In this document: positions 1 through 9,648 of the stretch, piece after piece
How the letters are laid out: each line of letters starts with the position of its first letter
Position numbering within the stretch: position 1 is the first letter of the stretch
NCBI GenBank assembly: GCA_963713695.1
Contig: CAVQMU010000005.1
Span: 372,001 to 436,000 of the forward strand
From: Rhodoblastus sp963713695
GTDB lineage: Bacteria > Pseudomonadota > Alphaproteobacteria > Rhizobiales > Beijerinckiaceae
Length of the DNA: 64,000 nt
Direction: 5' to 3'
Made by a program: the position numbers and the translations under genes
Notes under the pieces: generated by a model
Told to the model about the DNA's origin: nothing
Databases searched by the model: none
What the model saw: the letters and a program-made list of their open reading frames with translations, nothing else

Positions 1-307
1 GTTGTTCGAAAAAAGCGCGCGGATTTCGGTCGCCTTCGCCGCGCAGCGCCGACCCGCAGACCTTCCGCAGAGCCTCGATGCGCGATTGCGGTATTGAGGC
101 GGCAGTTCGCGGAGGCGCAGAGCAGGATTTGGCGAAGGCCCGCAGGGCTTCCTGATGACGATCCCCCGCAAATCCGGGGAGATCGTCGAATGCGACAGGC
201 TGCAGTCGATAACTGGCGTCATCGGCGCGACAGGTCCCTGCAAGGGCTAGAACGGCAAAACATCGGAGGGCCAAAACCCGAAAGAAGCGCTCGCCGTGCG
301 TCGTCAT
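1..307 (-). CDS. mltA: Membrane-bound lytic murein transglycosylase A, N-terminal part (runs off window)
   Basis: Reading the minus strand from an ATG at 307 gives a basic start, a hydrophobic segment ending in VLALAGTC, then YRLQPVAFDDLPGF and ARAFFEQ-like sequence (here NPRAFFEQ). This matches the beginning of MltA, which cleaves peptidoglycan glycan strands to anhydro-muropeptides in the periplasm. Only about 100 residues are present; the catalytic barrel lies beyond position 1. The ATG overlaps the stop of the upstream Tim44-like gene by 4 bases (ATGA), so the two are probably translationally coupled. No good lipobox is visible, so lipoprotein status is uncertain. Identification rests on the N-terminal motif and on the usual alphaproteobacterial neighbour order. 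Confidence 0.82.
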   Translation of the reverse strand, partial: MTTHGERFFRVLALRCFAVLALAGTCRADDASYRLQPVAFDDLPGFAGDRHQEALRAFAKSCSAPPRTAASIPQSRIEALRKVCGSALRGEGDRNPRAFFEQ

Positions 308-951
308 TGGGCGGGCGTCGTGGCGACCAGCGTCCAGTTCGGACTGGTCGCGTCGTTGCGCCGGGCGAAAGTCCAGACATCGATGATATCGGACGGCGTA
401 TTTGGATCGCCTTCGATCACGACGCCATTCCGATCGCGCGTCGACGTGATGAACCGCGCGTCGAAACGCACCGCGATCAGGGCGCTCGCCCGATCCACCC
501 GAGCCTGGACGATTTTCGTCGAATTGAAGCCGACAAAAGTCGTTTCCAGCGTTTCCGCGCGCTGCTTCCGAGCAGCCAAAGCTGCAGCGAAACTGCCATA
601 AACATCCTCGCTCGTCAGAGAATGCAACATGGCTTCGTCACCGCGCGAAAAGGCCTGCACGACCATTTCATAAGCGGAACAGGCGCCGTCCAGGAATGGA
701 CGCGCGGCAAATCCGGGCTGCGCGCGGGCAACTTCGTCCAATCCCATCCAGACGGGGCTGCCAGGTTCGGCGAAACCCGCCCAGCCCTGATTGCTCGGCG
801 CGGGAGCCGGCGTCGGAGACATTGGGAAAGAAAGCGGCGCGCCATCGCCCTTCTGTTCGAGGCCGGTCCTTTCACCAAGGACCGAACGAAGCTTCCAAAC
901 CACAAAGAGCGCCAGGAAGGCAAAAATGATCGTCGCCGGGTCGAGTTGCAT
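304..951 (-). CDS. Tim44/TimA-family membrane-anchored protein
   Basis: A 215-residue protein starting MQLDPATIIFAFLALFVVWKL, a single N-terminal membrane helix followed by RSVLGERTG. The C-terminal half (about residues 75-215) has the Tim44-like fold signature, including the segment FVGFNSTKIVQARVD. In mitochondria Tim44 tethers Hsp70 to the import channel. The bacterial homologue is an inner-membrane protein of unclear role. I chose the ATG at 951 because GAGG lies just upstream and homologues begin this way; an in-frame ATG at 999 would add 16 unconserved residues. The gene is divergent from fxsA across 142 bp and overlaps mltA at its 3' end. The order mltA-Tim44-fxsA-secB is typical of Hyphomicrobiales. 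Confidence 0.85.
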   Translation of the reverse strand: MQLDPATIIFAFLALFVVWKLRSVLGERTGLEQKGDGAPLSFPMSPTPAPAPSNQGWAGFAEPGSPVWMGLDEVARAQPGFAARPFLDGACSAYEMVVQAFSRGDEAMLHSLTSEDVYGSFAAALAARKQRAETLETTFVGFNSTKIVQARVDRASALIAVRFDARFITSTRDRNGVVIEGDPNTPSDIIDVWTFARRNDATSPNWTLVATTPAQ

Positions 952-1093
952 TTCATCGCCTCGCATTGCCGGTCGGAGCGCCCATTGCGCCGGTCGCACC
1001 GTCCAACCATATTATCTCCGTCGATGGGTAACATTGACGGATGGCGCCAGCAAGGACGCCGCCGTCGCCGTGGAGTTCTCGAAGGAAACGCGG
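952..1093. promoter_or_regulatory. Divergent intergenic region, Tim44-like / fxsA
   Basis: These 142 bases separate two divergent start codons and must hold promoters for both the Tim44-mltA pair and fxsA. I see no confident -35/-10 pair or operator palindrome. Confidence 0.35.
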
Positions 1094-1549
1094 ATGCGCC
1101 GGCCGTCTCGATTTATGCTTGGACTTTTGGCGTGGCTGACGCTGGAGGTTGCCGCTTTTGTCGCCATAGCTCAGGCGATCGGTGTCGCCGGCGCCCTTCT
1201 CCTTGGCCTCGCCACTTCGATGGCGGGCATTGTGCTGTTGCGACAGGCTGGGAACGACGCCTGGAAGCAATTGCGTGCGGCCGTAGTTGGCGGCTCGAGC
1301 CAACCTGTAGACATGGTCGAAGGCCTGATAGGCGCACTCGCAGCCTTGATGCTGATCTTGCCTGGATTCGTCTCGGATCTCATCGGTCTCGCTTTGGCCG
1401 CGCCGTCGGTTCGGCAATTTTTCGGCCGCAAATATGGCCATTCCGGAGCCTCCGCGTCGGGACAGCGCCGGCCGGGAGGGGAAACCATCGAGCTTGCGCC
1501 CGGCGAATGGGCGTCTATTGACCGTCCCCCCGAGCCAATGCGGCGATAA
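1094..1549 (+). CDS. fxsA: FxsA family cytoplasmic membrane protein
   Basis: A 151-residue protein with four hydrophobic segments in the first 110 residues, a conserved LRQAGNDAW stretch and the family block GALAALMLILPGFVSDLIG, followed by a polar tail. FxsA is an inner-membrane protein of unknown biochemical function; in E. coli it relieves F exclusion of phage T7. The start is the ATG at 1094, preceded by GGAAACGCGG. An open frame extends upstream to about 791, but that part is antisense to the Tim44-like gene and is not conserved. secB follows 200 bases downstream on the same strand. Confidence 0.85.
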   Translation: MRRPSRFMLGLLAWLTLEVAAFVAIAQAIGVAGALLLGLATSMAGIVLLRQAGNDAWKQLRAAVVGGSSQPVDMVEGLIGALAALMLILPGFVSDLIGLALAAPSVRQFFGRKYGHSGASASGQRRPGGETIELAPGEWASIDRPPEPMRR

Positions 1550-1749
1550 TTCATCGCTTTCCTGCTAATCACCCAAGCGCTGCTGCTTGTGTTTTCCGGG
1601 CATTTCGTGCTACCGGGCTGCGAGGTTTTTGCTGGGATCGAACTTGGCTTTGGCTCGCGCGCCCGCGCCGGTCAGAAACATGGGCGCCGCCAGACAGAGG
1701 AAGCCGAAACGGCCTCAAGCCGCACAGCGAAACTTGGCAGGAGATTTTC

Positions 1750-2226
1750 ATGACCGATACCAACGGTGGACAGACCGGCGCAGCGCCGGCGTTGAACTGT
1801 CTGGTTCAATATTGCAAGGATCTTTCGTTCGAAAATCCGAATGCGCCGCGTTCGCTCGGCCCCCAGGAAAACGGTCCGAACATTTCGATCCAGGTTAATG
1901 TCAACGCCAAGCAGCTCGCGGACAAGGATTTCGAAGTCGAACTCCTGCTTGAGGGTTCGGCCGGCGAGGGGGAGAAAACCCTTTTTAAATTCGAGCTGAC
2001 GTATTCGGGCGTGTTCCGGTTGGTCAATATTCCCGCTGAACAGTCGCACCCGGTCGTCATGATCGAATGCCCGCGCCTGCTCTTTCCCTTCGCGCGCCAG
2101 ATCGTCGCCGATTCCGTGCGCAATGGCGGGTTCCCGCCGCTCTATCTCGATCCAATTGACTTCGCCGCGCTCTATCAGCAGCGCATGCAGCAAGCGCAGG
2201 CCGGCCAGCCGCAGCATTTGTCATGA
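1750..2226 (+). CDS. secB: Protein-export chaperone SecB
   Basis: A 158-residue protein with the SecB signature: LVQYCKDLSFENPNAP near the start, ISIQVNVNAK, the LTYSGVFRLVNI strand, and the block FPFARQIVADSVRNGGFPPL with its following DPIDFAALY. SecB is a tetrameric cytosolic chaperone that holds preproteins unfolded and hands them to SecA. The start ATG follows an AGGAG at 1739-1743. A strong terminator lies 95 bases downstream. In most alphaproteobacteria secB is convergent with dnaQ near the origin; here dnaQ is about 25 kb away. Confidence 0.95.
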   Translation: MTDTNGGQTGAAPALNCLVQYCKDLSFENPNAPRSLGPQENGPNISIQVNVNAKQLADKDFEVELLLEGSAGEGEKTLFKFELTYSGVFRLVNIPAEQSHPVVMIECPRLLFPFARQIVADSVRNGGFPPLYLDPIDFAALYQQRMQQAQAGQPQHLS

Positions 2227-2320
2227 CCGCGGCGCGAGCGCGAATTGGTTCCGGCTCAACCGTTTGTTCGGGCGCCGGGTTCCGCTAAACCGCCTTCGCC
2301 TCGCTTGAACGCTGCAATGG

Positions 2321-2345
2321 AAAACCCGCCTCTCGGCGGGTTTTT
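2321..2345. terminator. Rho-independent terminator, secB/olsB (bidirectional)
   Basis: A stem of AACCCGCC pairing with GGCGGGTT, with a short TCTC loop and T/A runs on both sides. It lies between the convergent secB and olsB, so it can serve both strands. Confidence 0.85.
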
Positions 2346-2368
2346 CGTATCGAGCCTTAATTCGACGT

Positions 2369-3274
2369 TCAGGCCGCTTTGGTTGAAAAATCGTCCGGGC
2401 CGCCAAAATACTCTATATAGCGTCCCTCGATTTCAGCAATTGGCATGACGACAAAGACGTCGGTCACGCCGAACTGCCGGTCGATCACAGCGCCGTCGCC
2501 GAATTTCGCGCCGACCCGCATGTAGCCTTTGACCAGCGGGGGCAGCGCGGCGAGAGCGCGCCGAGCGTCCAGGTCGCCAGCCGAAATTCGATCCATTGCG
2601 GTGAATTTTTGGGCCAGCGGCGCAACGCGCCATTGTGGCTCGGCCAATGCATGATGGAAGAGGAAGCTCAGTTGCGCCGCCAACTTTTCAGGATCGGCGC
2701 CTTCAAGGCTGGCGCAACCAATCATGGCGTCGATGCGGTAATGTTTTACATAAGCCCAGATACCGCGCCAAAGCATTTCTATCGTCCGCTTGCCACGGTA
2801 TTCGGCCAGAACACAGGACCGGCCCAATTCGAGAAAACGTGAGTTCGGGCGCCTCGCGAGCAGCGGGCCGATGTCGAACTCCTGCGCGCTGTAGAAGCCA
2901 AAATTGGCTTGCGCCACCTCCTGGCGGAGCAGCCGGTAAGCGCCGACGACCCGAGGCTTAATCTTGCCGAAGCGATTACGCGCAGCATGGTCCACAACCA
3001 GAAGGTGATCGCAGACCTTGTCGAACCGGCAAATGTCCCGGCGCACCAGAGCCGCCGCGCCTTCAGCGACGGCTCCCCCTTCGTCGAAAAACACTTTGAA
3101 GCGCAACTTCTGCGCCTTGCGGATTTCCGATTTTTTCGTCGCCAATCGCAATTCAAGCGAGCCCGACCAGCCGAGCGACGGGCCGAGTCCGTCATGTGAA
3201 AAGTGAAGGCGCGGCTTTTTGGGCCGCCAATGAATTTTCGACGACAGCCCCGCAATGACGGCCAGTCCGTTCAT
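2369..3274 (-). CDS. olsB: OlsB-type L-ornithine N-alpha-acyltransferase (GNAT-like)
   Basis: A 301-residue protein. Residues from about 45 carry the OlsB/hemolysin-like acyltransferase pattern: AQKLRFKVFFDE, CDHLLVVDH, VVGAYRLLRQEVA, FYSAQEFDI, then FLELGRSCVLAEYRGKRTIEMLWRG (split here in meaning: ELGRSCV plus the RGKRTIE cofactor loop). The C-terminal block PLVKGYMRVGAKFGDGAVID is also typical. OlsB transfers a 3-hydroxyacyl group from acyl-ACP to ornithine, giving lyso-ornithine lipid, which OlsA completes; olsA is not in the window. Ornithine lipids are common membrane lipids of alphaproteobacteria. Family membership is clear. The ornithine specificity is inferred from the family and was not tested. 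Confidence 0.82.
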   Translation of the reverse strand: MNGLAVIAGLSSKIHWRPKKPRLHFSHDGLGPSLGWSGSLELRLATKKSEIRKAQKLRFKVFFDEGGAVAEGAAALVRRDICRFDKVCDHLLVVDHAARNRFGKIKPRVVGAYRLLRQEVAQANFGFYSAQEFDIGPLLARRPNSRFLELGRSCVLAEYRGKRTIEMLWRGIWAYVKHYRIDAMIGCASLEGADPEKLAAQLSFLFHHALAEPQWRVAPLAQKFTAMDRISAGDLDARRALAALPPLVKGYMRVGAKFGDGAVIDRQFGVTDVFVVMPIAEIEGRYIEYFGGPDDFSTKAA

Positions 3275-3400
3275 GCCAACTCGCCCCTCGAATAACTTCG
3301 CTTCCGCATATCCGCCTGATCGACAATTCGCGTGCAGGGAGGATCGTTGGAAGCTAAACCAATCGAGATACGGATTTGTGACGGCACGGACCGCGCGCGG

Positions 3401-5131
3401 TCAGTTTCCGAGGGCCTGATCGCCGGTCATGATGGCGCTGGCGATGGCCTGGAGATCGACAGGTTTGGTCAGGAAATCGTCGAGACCGGCCTCGATCGCG
3501 GCCTTTCTATCCTCGTCGAAGGCGTTGGCGGTCAATGCGATCATGCGCATCGGCTCCGCTCCTGCCCTGGTTTCGTCGGCGCGGACGAGGCGCGCGGCAG
3601 CAAGCCCATCAAGCCGGGGCATTCGAATATCCATCAAAACAGCATCGTAACGCTCGCATTGGCCTTGAAGAGCCGCCCGGACCATTTCGACTGCTTCGAC
3701 TCCGTCATGGGCGCGCGCGACATCGGCGCCAAGGCGTCGCAAATGGCGTTCGACCAAAAGCGCGTTCACGTCATTGTCCTCCGCCAGCAGAACCCGTCGC
3801 CCGGCGAGCGGACGATCCGTTGGGAGCGTTCGGGAAGCCCCGCCGGCGCCTATCGAAGCGATGATTTTCGGGTTGAGCCGCGTGTAGAGCGATTCGAGCC
3901 GCACGGGCTTCACCAGCCAGCCGTCAAAGTCCTGGACGATCGCCTCGCCGAAAGCGCGGCGTTCGAAGGGGGAGAAGAGAACGAGACTTTTGGAGACGCC
4001 GGCTTCCCGGGCGGCGCCCGCGAGGCGGTGGGCGACCGGCTGTCCCAGAGCGCAGTCGACGATGACAAGGTCGGGCGGAGCGCCGCCGAACCGGCGGAGC
4101 GCGTCCAGCGCAGCGGCCTCGCCATGCGCGCGAAAAACCTCGACGCCAAATTCGGCCAGACGTTCGCCCAGGAAAGGTCCGCCAAAGGGCGAAGCAGCGA
4201 CGATAAGCGCGCGTTTGCCGTTAAGCCCTTTTTTTGCGTCGAGGGTTGCCGCCGCCGGCGCAGCCTTCATAACGATCGCGAAGGCGAAGATCGAGCCTTC
4301 GGAACCCGCCTGCTCTAGCCGAAGCTCACCGCCCATCAATGCGACAAGACGGCGGGAAATAGCCAATCCCAAGCCCGTCCCCTCGTGTTGGCGCGAAGCC
4401 GAGCCATCGGCCTGCTCGAAATCTTGAAAAATAGCCTGGCGCCGTTCGAAGGGAATGCCGGGCCCGGTGTCGGCAACCAAAAATCGCACAACGCCATCGG
4501 GCTGACGCGTGACGCGAAGGCCAACGCCGCCGCTTTCCGTGAACTTCACCGCATTGCCGGCGAGATTAATAAGAATTTGCCGAAGTCTGGCGGAATCGCC
4601 GATGACGGTTCTGGGAAGCCCCGGGTCAATCCAGCTCGCGATTTCGATGCCCTTGCCCTGAGCGCGCGGCGCCAGCAATTCCGCGACGCCTTCGACCATG
4701 GCGAGCAGGTCGAACGGCGCCGGCTTGAGTTCGATCTTGCCCGCCTCGATTTTGGAAAAATCGAGAATTTCATTAATGAGTGAGGAGAGTGACGCCCCGG
4801 AGACGCGTATTGCGTCGAGATAAGACGCCTGCTCGGCCGTCAAGGGCGTGGAGGCCAGCAGATCGGCCATCCCGAGTATGCCGTTGAGCGGTGTCCGCAC
4901 CTCATGGCTGACCGTGGCGAGAAAGCGTGACTTGGCCTCGTTCGCGGCTTCCGCCTTGTCGAGAGCGTTCGCGGCGGATTTCAGCTCCCAGACTTCGTCC
5001 TGCAGGCGCTCATGCGCACTTTCAGCACATTTTTGCGCCCGCCGAGCCTTTCGCGTCATGAGGAGGGACGGGCCGACAGAAAGGAGCGCTGCGGTCGCGA
5101 GGCCGGTCATCAACGCCGATATCGAATCCAT
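3401..5131 (-). CDS. Hybrid sensor histidine kinase with degenerate plus true receiver domains
   Basis: A 576-residue protein. It has an N-terminal membrane helix (about residues 8-27), a coiled coil (30-70), a HisKA box FLATVSHEVRTPLNG around 72, and a HATPase domain with N box NLAGNAVKFTESG, G1 DTGPGIPFE and GTGLGLAIS. Two receiver-like domains follow. The first (about 300-410) keeps IVDCALG and LVKPVR but lacks the acidic pair, so it is probably a pseudoreceiver. The second (about 445-570) is complete, with LLAEDNDVNA, VLMDIRMPRLDG and FLTKPVD. There is no PAS or periplasmic sensor domain, so the signal is unknown. It shares its strand with comM but with a 75-bp gap, and no partner regulator is adjacent. 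Confidence 0.85.
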   Translation of the reverse strand: MDSISALMTGLATAALLSVGPSLLMTRKARRAQKCAESAHERLQDEVWELKSAANALDKAEAANEAKSRFLATVSHEVRTPLNGILGMADLLASTPLTAEQASYLDAIRVSGASLSSLINEILDFSKIEAGKIELKPAPFDLLAMVEGVAELLAPRAQGKGIEIASWIDPGLPRTVIGDSARLRQILINLAGNAVKFTESGGVGLRVTRQPDGVVRFLVADTGPGIPFERRQAIFQDFEQADGSASRQHEGTGLGLAISRRLVALMGGELRLEQAGSEGSIFAFAIVMKAAPAAATLDAKKGLNGKRALIVAASPFGGPFLGERLAEFGVEVFRAHGEAAALDALRRFGGAPPDLVIVDCALGQPVAHRLAGAAREAGVSKSLVLFSPFERRAFGEAIVQDFDGWLVKPVRLESLYTRLNPKIIASIGAGGASRTLPTDRPLAGRRVLLAEDNDVNALLVERHLRRLGADVARAHDGVEAVEMVRAALQGQCERYDAVLMDIRMPRLDGLAAARLVRADETRAGAEPMRMIALTANAFDEDRKAAIEAGLDDFLTKPVDLQAIASAIMTGDQALGN

Positions 5132-5206
5132 GGAAACACCAACGCAAACGGGGCGTGACCGCCCGGAAAACGCGATCCTAGCGACGATGGCTGAATGTTT
5201 CGTTGC

Positions 5207-6745
5207 TTAGGCGGCGCGGTTGTCGCGATCGGAGGCGGCGCGATAAGAGAGCGCTTCGGCCAGATGTGGACGGAGCACGTCAGGAGAGCCCTCGAGATCG
5301 GCGATGGTTCGCGCCAATTTGAGAACGCGGTGGAACCCCCGCGCGGAAAGTCGCAATCGCTCGGAGGCGTCACGCACCAGATTGCGCCCGGCCTCATCGA
5401 GCCGCACAACCTCTTCGACCATGGACGCAGGCGCCGCCGCGTTACATGTGATGTCTTCGCGGCCAAGGCGATGGTATCGCTCGCGCTGAATTTCGCGCGC
5501 GGCCGCGACGCGCGCCGCCACCTCCGCCGAGCCTTCGGACGCCGCAGGGAGAATCAGGTCGGAGGCGCGGATCGCCGGCACTTCGAGATGCAGGTCGATT
5601 CTATCGAGCAGCGGCCCCGACAGCCGGGTCTGATAGGCCTGGGCGCAATGTTTCGGATTGCCGCGACGACACGAAAAGCCGGGCTCTTGTGCATGTCCGC
5701 AACGGCAGGGATTCATCGCGGCGATCAACTGGAAGCGGGCCGGATAAACACAGCGATGGCTTGCGCGTGAAATAGCGATCTCGCCCGTTTCGAGCGGCTG
5801 GCGCAGCGCATCAAGCGTCTGTGCCTGAAATTCTGGCAATTCGTCCAGAAAGAGCACGCCATTATGCGCCAGCGATATTTCGCCCGGCCGCGCTTGTGGC
5901 CCACCGCCTACGAGCGCCGGCATTGATGCGGAATGGTGTGGGGCGCGGAAGGGACGCCGGTCCGTGAGCTGCCCGCCCGCGAGAGCGCCCGCGACGGAAT
6001 GGATCATCGAGACTTCAAGCAATTCGCGCGGGGTCAACGGGGGCAGAATTGAAGGAAGACGGGCGGCCAGCATGCTTTTGCCAGCCCCCGGGGGCCCATT
6101 CAACAAAAGGTTATGGCCGCCTGCGGCGGCTATTTCGAGCGCCCTTTTTGCACTTTCCTGTCCTTTGATGTCACGCAGGTCGGGCTGCGGTCCTCCGACG
6201 GCGCGGATGGCGGGCGCAGGACGCGAGAGGACCTGCGTCCCTTGAAAATGGTTGGCGAGCTGAATGAGGGACCGCGGCGCGAGTATCACGATGTCGCCCG
6301 ACGCCCAAGCTGCTTCCGGCCCGCACTCGGCAGGACATATCAACCCTTGCCCCCGGCTGTTGGCGGCCACGGCCGCGGGCAGGACGCCGGCCACGGGACT
6401 GACTGAGCCGTCGAGCGCCAATTCGCCAAGCACGGTGAAGCCGTCGAGCGCGTCGGAAGGTATCGCGCCGATCGCCGCCATGACGCCGAGGGCTATGGGC
6501 AGGTCGTAATGGCTTCCCTCCTTGGGCAAATCGGCGGGCGCAAGATTGACCGTGATGCGCTTGGCGGGAAGCGAGAGGCCAGATGCAACCAGAGCGGAAC
6601 GGACGCGCTCGCGCGATTCCGCGACGGCCTTGTCGCCGAGACCAACGACATTGAAAACGACGTTGCCGTTGGAAATCTGGACCTGAACGTCGACGGGCCG
6701 CGTTTCCACGCCTTCGAAAGCCACCGTCGACACACGCACGACCAT
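5207..6745 (-). CDS. comM: YifB/ComM family Mg-chelatase-like AAA+ ATPase
   Basis: A 512-residue protein starting MVVRVSTVAFEGVE. It has the N-terminal ChlI-like domain (IVNLAPAD-like segment TVNLAPADLPKEGSHYDLPI), Walker A NGPPGAGKSMLA near residue 220, Walker B GVLFLDELPEF, a cysteine cluster NPCRCGH...FSCRRG and the C-terminal Mg_chelatase_C helices. In competent bacteria ComM is a hexameric helicase that promotes branch migration during transformation; elsewhere its role is unclear. The ATG at 6745 is chosen over an upstream in-frame ATG because GGAGACGG precedes it and homologues start there. The gene appears uninterrupted. Confidence 0.92.
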   Translation of the reverse strand: MVVRVSTVAFEGVETRPVDVQVQISNGNVVFNVVGLGDKAVAESRERVRSALVASGLSLPAKRITVNLAPADLPKEGSHYDLPIALGVMAAIGAIPSDALDGFTVLGELALDGSVSPVAGVLPAAVAANSRGQGLICPAECGPEAAWASGDIVILAPRSLIQLANHFQGTQVLSRPAPAIRAVGGPQPDLRDIKGQESAKRALEIAAAGGHNLLLNGPPGAGKSMLAARLPSILPPLTPRELLEVSMIHSVAGALAGGQLTDRRPFRAPHHSASMPALVGGGPQARPGEISLAHNGVLFLDELPEFQAQTLDALRQPLETGEIAISRASHRCVYPARFQLIAAMNPCRCGHAQEPGFSCRRGNPKHCAQAYQTRLSGPLLDRIDLHLEVPAIRASDLILPAASEGSAEVAARVAAAREIQRERYHRLGREDITCNAAAPASMVEEVVRLDEAGRNLVRDASERLRLSARGFHRVLKLARTIADLEGSPDVLRPHLAEALSYRAASDRDNRAA

Positions 6746-6902
6746 TGTCCGTCTCCTGACTGCGCAGAGCTTACTTAACGGCATCGCGAATGGCAAGAAC
6801 GTTTGAGGAACATGTTTCTTTCTTCTTGCGCCGGAAACCGTTTCACGCCATGCGAAACGCATCGAGAATGCCAGCTACGCATGACATCGTTCGAGGACGG
6901 CC

Positions 6903-7754
6903 ATGAGCCACCTGTCTTTTGCTTTTTCACGCCACGCCAGAATGTTATGCGCAGCCGTCGCCTTCTTGACGGCGCTGGTTGATCGCCTTGCCTGTCCGCG
7001 CGGCCGATTGCGGCCATGACGAGGACGGGTTTTCCGACTTTCTGGGAAAGGTTCGGCAGGACGCCGCGGCGGCAGGCGTTTCCGCGAGCGCTATCGAGGC
7101 GGGGCTCGACGGCGTGACGTACAATCGCTCCGTCATCTCGCGTGATCGCGGACAGAAGGTCTTTCATCAGACCTTCGAGGAGTTTTCGGGGCGCATGGTC
7201 AATGCCTTCCGCCTGAAAAAAGGCGCGCAGCTTCTTCTTCAGAATGCTGAGCTGCTTTCGCGGATCGAAGAGAAATATGGCGTTCCCGGACCGGTGCTGG
7301 TGGCAATCTGGGGACTTGAGACCGATTTCGGGGCATTCATGGGAGATTTCCCGACCATCGAATCGCTGGCGACGCTCGCATGGGACTGCCGCCGCTCGCC
7401 AGGAGTTCCGCAGTGAACTCATAGATGCGCTCAAGCTCGTGGAACGCGGCGATCTCGATCCAAAAACCGCGCGCGGCGCATGGGCCGGTGAAATCGGACA
7501 GACGCAATTCATGCCCTCGTCCTACGTCAAATATGGCGGTGGACTTCGACGGGGACGGCAAGCGCGATCTTATTCACGACAGGTCTGACGTGCTGGCCTC
7601 GACCGCCAACTTCCTCAGCAGCAACGGCTGGCAGCGTGGACAACCGTGGGGCGAGGGCACGCCGAACATGGAGGCCATCCGCGCCTGGAACAAATCGACA
7701 GTCTATTCCAAAACCATCGCCTATTTCGCGGAAAGACTGGCCGCAAGCCATTGA
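6903..7754 (+). CDS. Lytic murein transglycosylase, MltB-like (three indels in the read)
   Basis: The assembled product is about 282 residues: a signal peptide (RMLCAAVAFLTAL, then a continuation ending PVRAADC), then the SLT_2 domain with FLGKVRQDAAAAGVS, YGVPGPVLVAIWGLETDFG, GEIGQTQFMPSSYVKYAVD and DFDGDGKRDL. Catalytic Glu is in WGLETDFG. MltB-type enzymes cut the MurNAc-GlcNAc bond in the periplasm. Three extra bases break the frame, near 6979-6980 (TT for T), 7399-7400 (CC for C) and 7535-7536 (GG for G). Removing one base at each restores the whole family sequence. I therefore treat it as one gene with probable read errors. The ATG at 6903 follows GAGGACGG. Confidence 0.8.
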
Positions 7755-7887
7755 TTGGCGCGACGACAACCCCAGCGCGTGACCTGTCACAGCCTTGTCA
7801 TGCGCGAAGGAGTAACGAACGGGAGCGGGAGCGTCTCGTCGCCTGAATGCGCCTGCGCCCAATCACACCACTCAAGGAAAAGCGCCA

Positions 7888-9620
7888 GTGCTGGAACGCG
7901 CGCCGCCGAACGCCTTGGGCCGATCCCTGGCCCCCAATCTTTTTGACATTGCGGCGTTGGCCTTGGTGATTGGCGCGCTCGTAATGATCGCGTATGGCGC
8001 GCATCAGACCGACGTCGCCCTCACAGTCCTCGATTCGACGCCGATTTCGCTCGATCCCTGGCGGCTGCCCGAATATGCGTTGCGCACGACATTGCGCATG
8101 CTGGCGGCGATCGTGGCTTCGCTGGTCTTCACTTTTGTTTACGCCACGCTCGCGGCAAAAAGCCGTAGGCGCCGAAATGGTTCTCGTTCCGATTCTCGAC
8201 ATTCTCCAGTCGGTGCCAATTCTTGGCTTCCTGACTTTTACAGTCGTCTTTTTCATGAACCTGTTTCCCGGCCGTGTGCTGGGAGCTGAGCTGGCCTCGG
8301 TCTTCGCCATTTTCACCAGCCAAGCCTGGAACATGACCTTCAGCATGTACCAGTCGCTGCGCAATGTGCCGAAGGATCTGGAAGAGGCGACTCAAAGCTT
8401 CCACCTGTCCTGGTGGCGCCGGTTCTGGCGGCTAGACGTGCCTTTCGCCATGCCGGGTCTCGTCTGGAACACCATGATGTCCATGTCGGGCGGCTGGTTC
8501 TTCGTCGTAGCGTCCGAAGCCATCACGGTTGGCGACACGACTGTGACGCTGCCGGGCGTCGGCGCTTATGTGGCGACCGCCATCAAGGAGCAGAACCTTC
8601 CCGCCGTCGGCTACGCTGTCGTATGCCATGCTGGCGGTCATCATAATATACGATCAGCTTTTGTTCCGCCCGATCGTGGCATGGGCAGACAAATTCCGGT
8701 TCGAGCAAACTGCTTCTGCGGAAGCGCCGACATCCTGGTTGCTCGATCTTTTCCGCCGGACGCGGTTCCTGCGCGCTCTGGCCGCAAATGTGTCGGCGAC
8801 GATCGAATCGACGACGCGCATCCGCATTCCACTGCCTGATTTCCCGCAGGTAAGATTTCGACTGCGCGTATCTGGCCGCTGGATCGACGCAGTCTGGATC
8901 GCCATCATCTTTGGCGGCGCCGCCTGGATCGGCTGGCAGGTGATCAATTTCATCAGCGAGACCCTGGAATGGTCCGATGTGCGAACAGCGTTCATTGATG
9001 GCGTCTATACGCTCATCCGCGTGACAATATTGATAATCCTCGCGTCCCTGATCTGGGTGCCGATCGGCGTCTGGATCGGCTTGCGGCCGTCGCTTGCCGA
9101 AAAGGTCCAGCCGATCGCGCAATTCATGGCGGCCTTTCCCGCCAATATAGCCTTTCCCGCCGCCGTAGCCCTGATCCTGCATTTCGGCCTCAACGCCAAT
9201 ATCTGGCTCAGCCCGCTCATGATCCTGGGCACGCAATGGTACATTCTGTTCAATGTCATTGCCGGCGCGACGGCTTTTCCAGGCGACCTGAAGGAGGCGG
9301 CGCAGAGCTTTCACCTCAAGGGATGGAAATGGTGGCGCTATGTCATCCTGCCCGGCATTTTCCCTTATTATATCACTGGGGCGATCACGGCTTCGGGCGG
9401 CTCCTGGAACGCCGCCATCGTCGCTGAAGTCGCAAGCTGGGGCGACCAGAAGCTGAACGCCGTCGGTCTTGGCTCCTATATCGCCAAGGCCACGGAAGCC
9501 GGCGATTTCCAGAGGGTGGTGCTGGGCATCGCCGTGATGTCCATATTTGTCACTCTGTTCAATCGGCTGATGTGGCGCCCCCTCTATGCCTATGCCGAGA
9601 ACCATCTACGCCTGGGTTGA
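7888..9620 (+). CDS. ABC transporter, two fused permease domains (two indels in the read)
   Basis: After removing one extra base near 8168 and one near 8626, a single protein of about 576 residues results. It contains two BPD_transp_1 permease domains in tandem. Each carries its own EAA loop: LEEATQSFHLSWWRRFWRLDVP in the first half and LKEAAQSFHLKGWKWWRYV in the second. Such duplicated permeases belong to the nitrate/sulfonate/bicarbonate (taurine-type) importer group. It forms the inner-membrane channel for the ATPase encoded 28 bases downstream. No periplasmic binding protein is nearby, so the substrate cannot be named. The GTG at 7888 follows AAGGAA at a normal spacing. Confidence 0.83.
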
Positions 9621-9648
9621 GCCCGGGCTCTGGAGAACCTCATGCTCG

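Noticed and set aside
94..1521. Long plus-strand open frame (475 codons) across the left end
   Set aside because: It is antisense to mltA and the Tim44-like gene and out of frame with fxsA, has no family motifs and is rich in Arg, as expected of a GC-rich shadow frame.
3332..4318. Plus-strand frame of 328 codons
   Set aside because: Antisense to the hybrid histidine kinase, whose domains are unmistakable.
8583..9605. Minus-strand frame of 340 codons
   Set aside because: Antisense to the second half of the fused ABC permease, which has clear EAA loops and helices.
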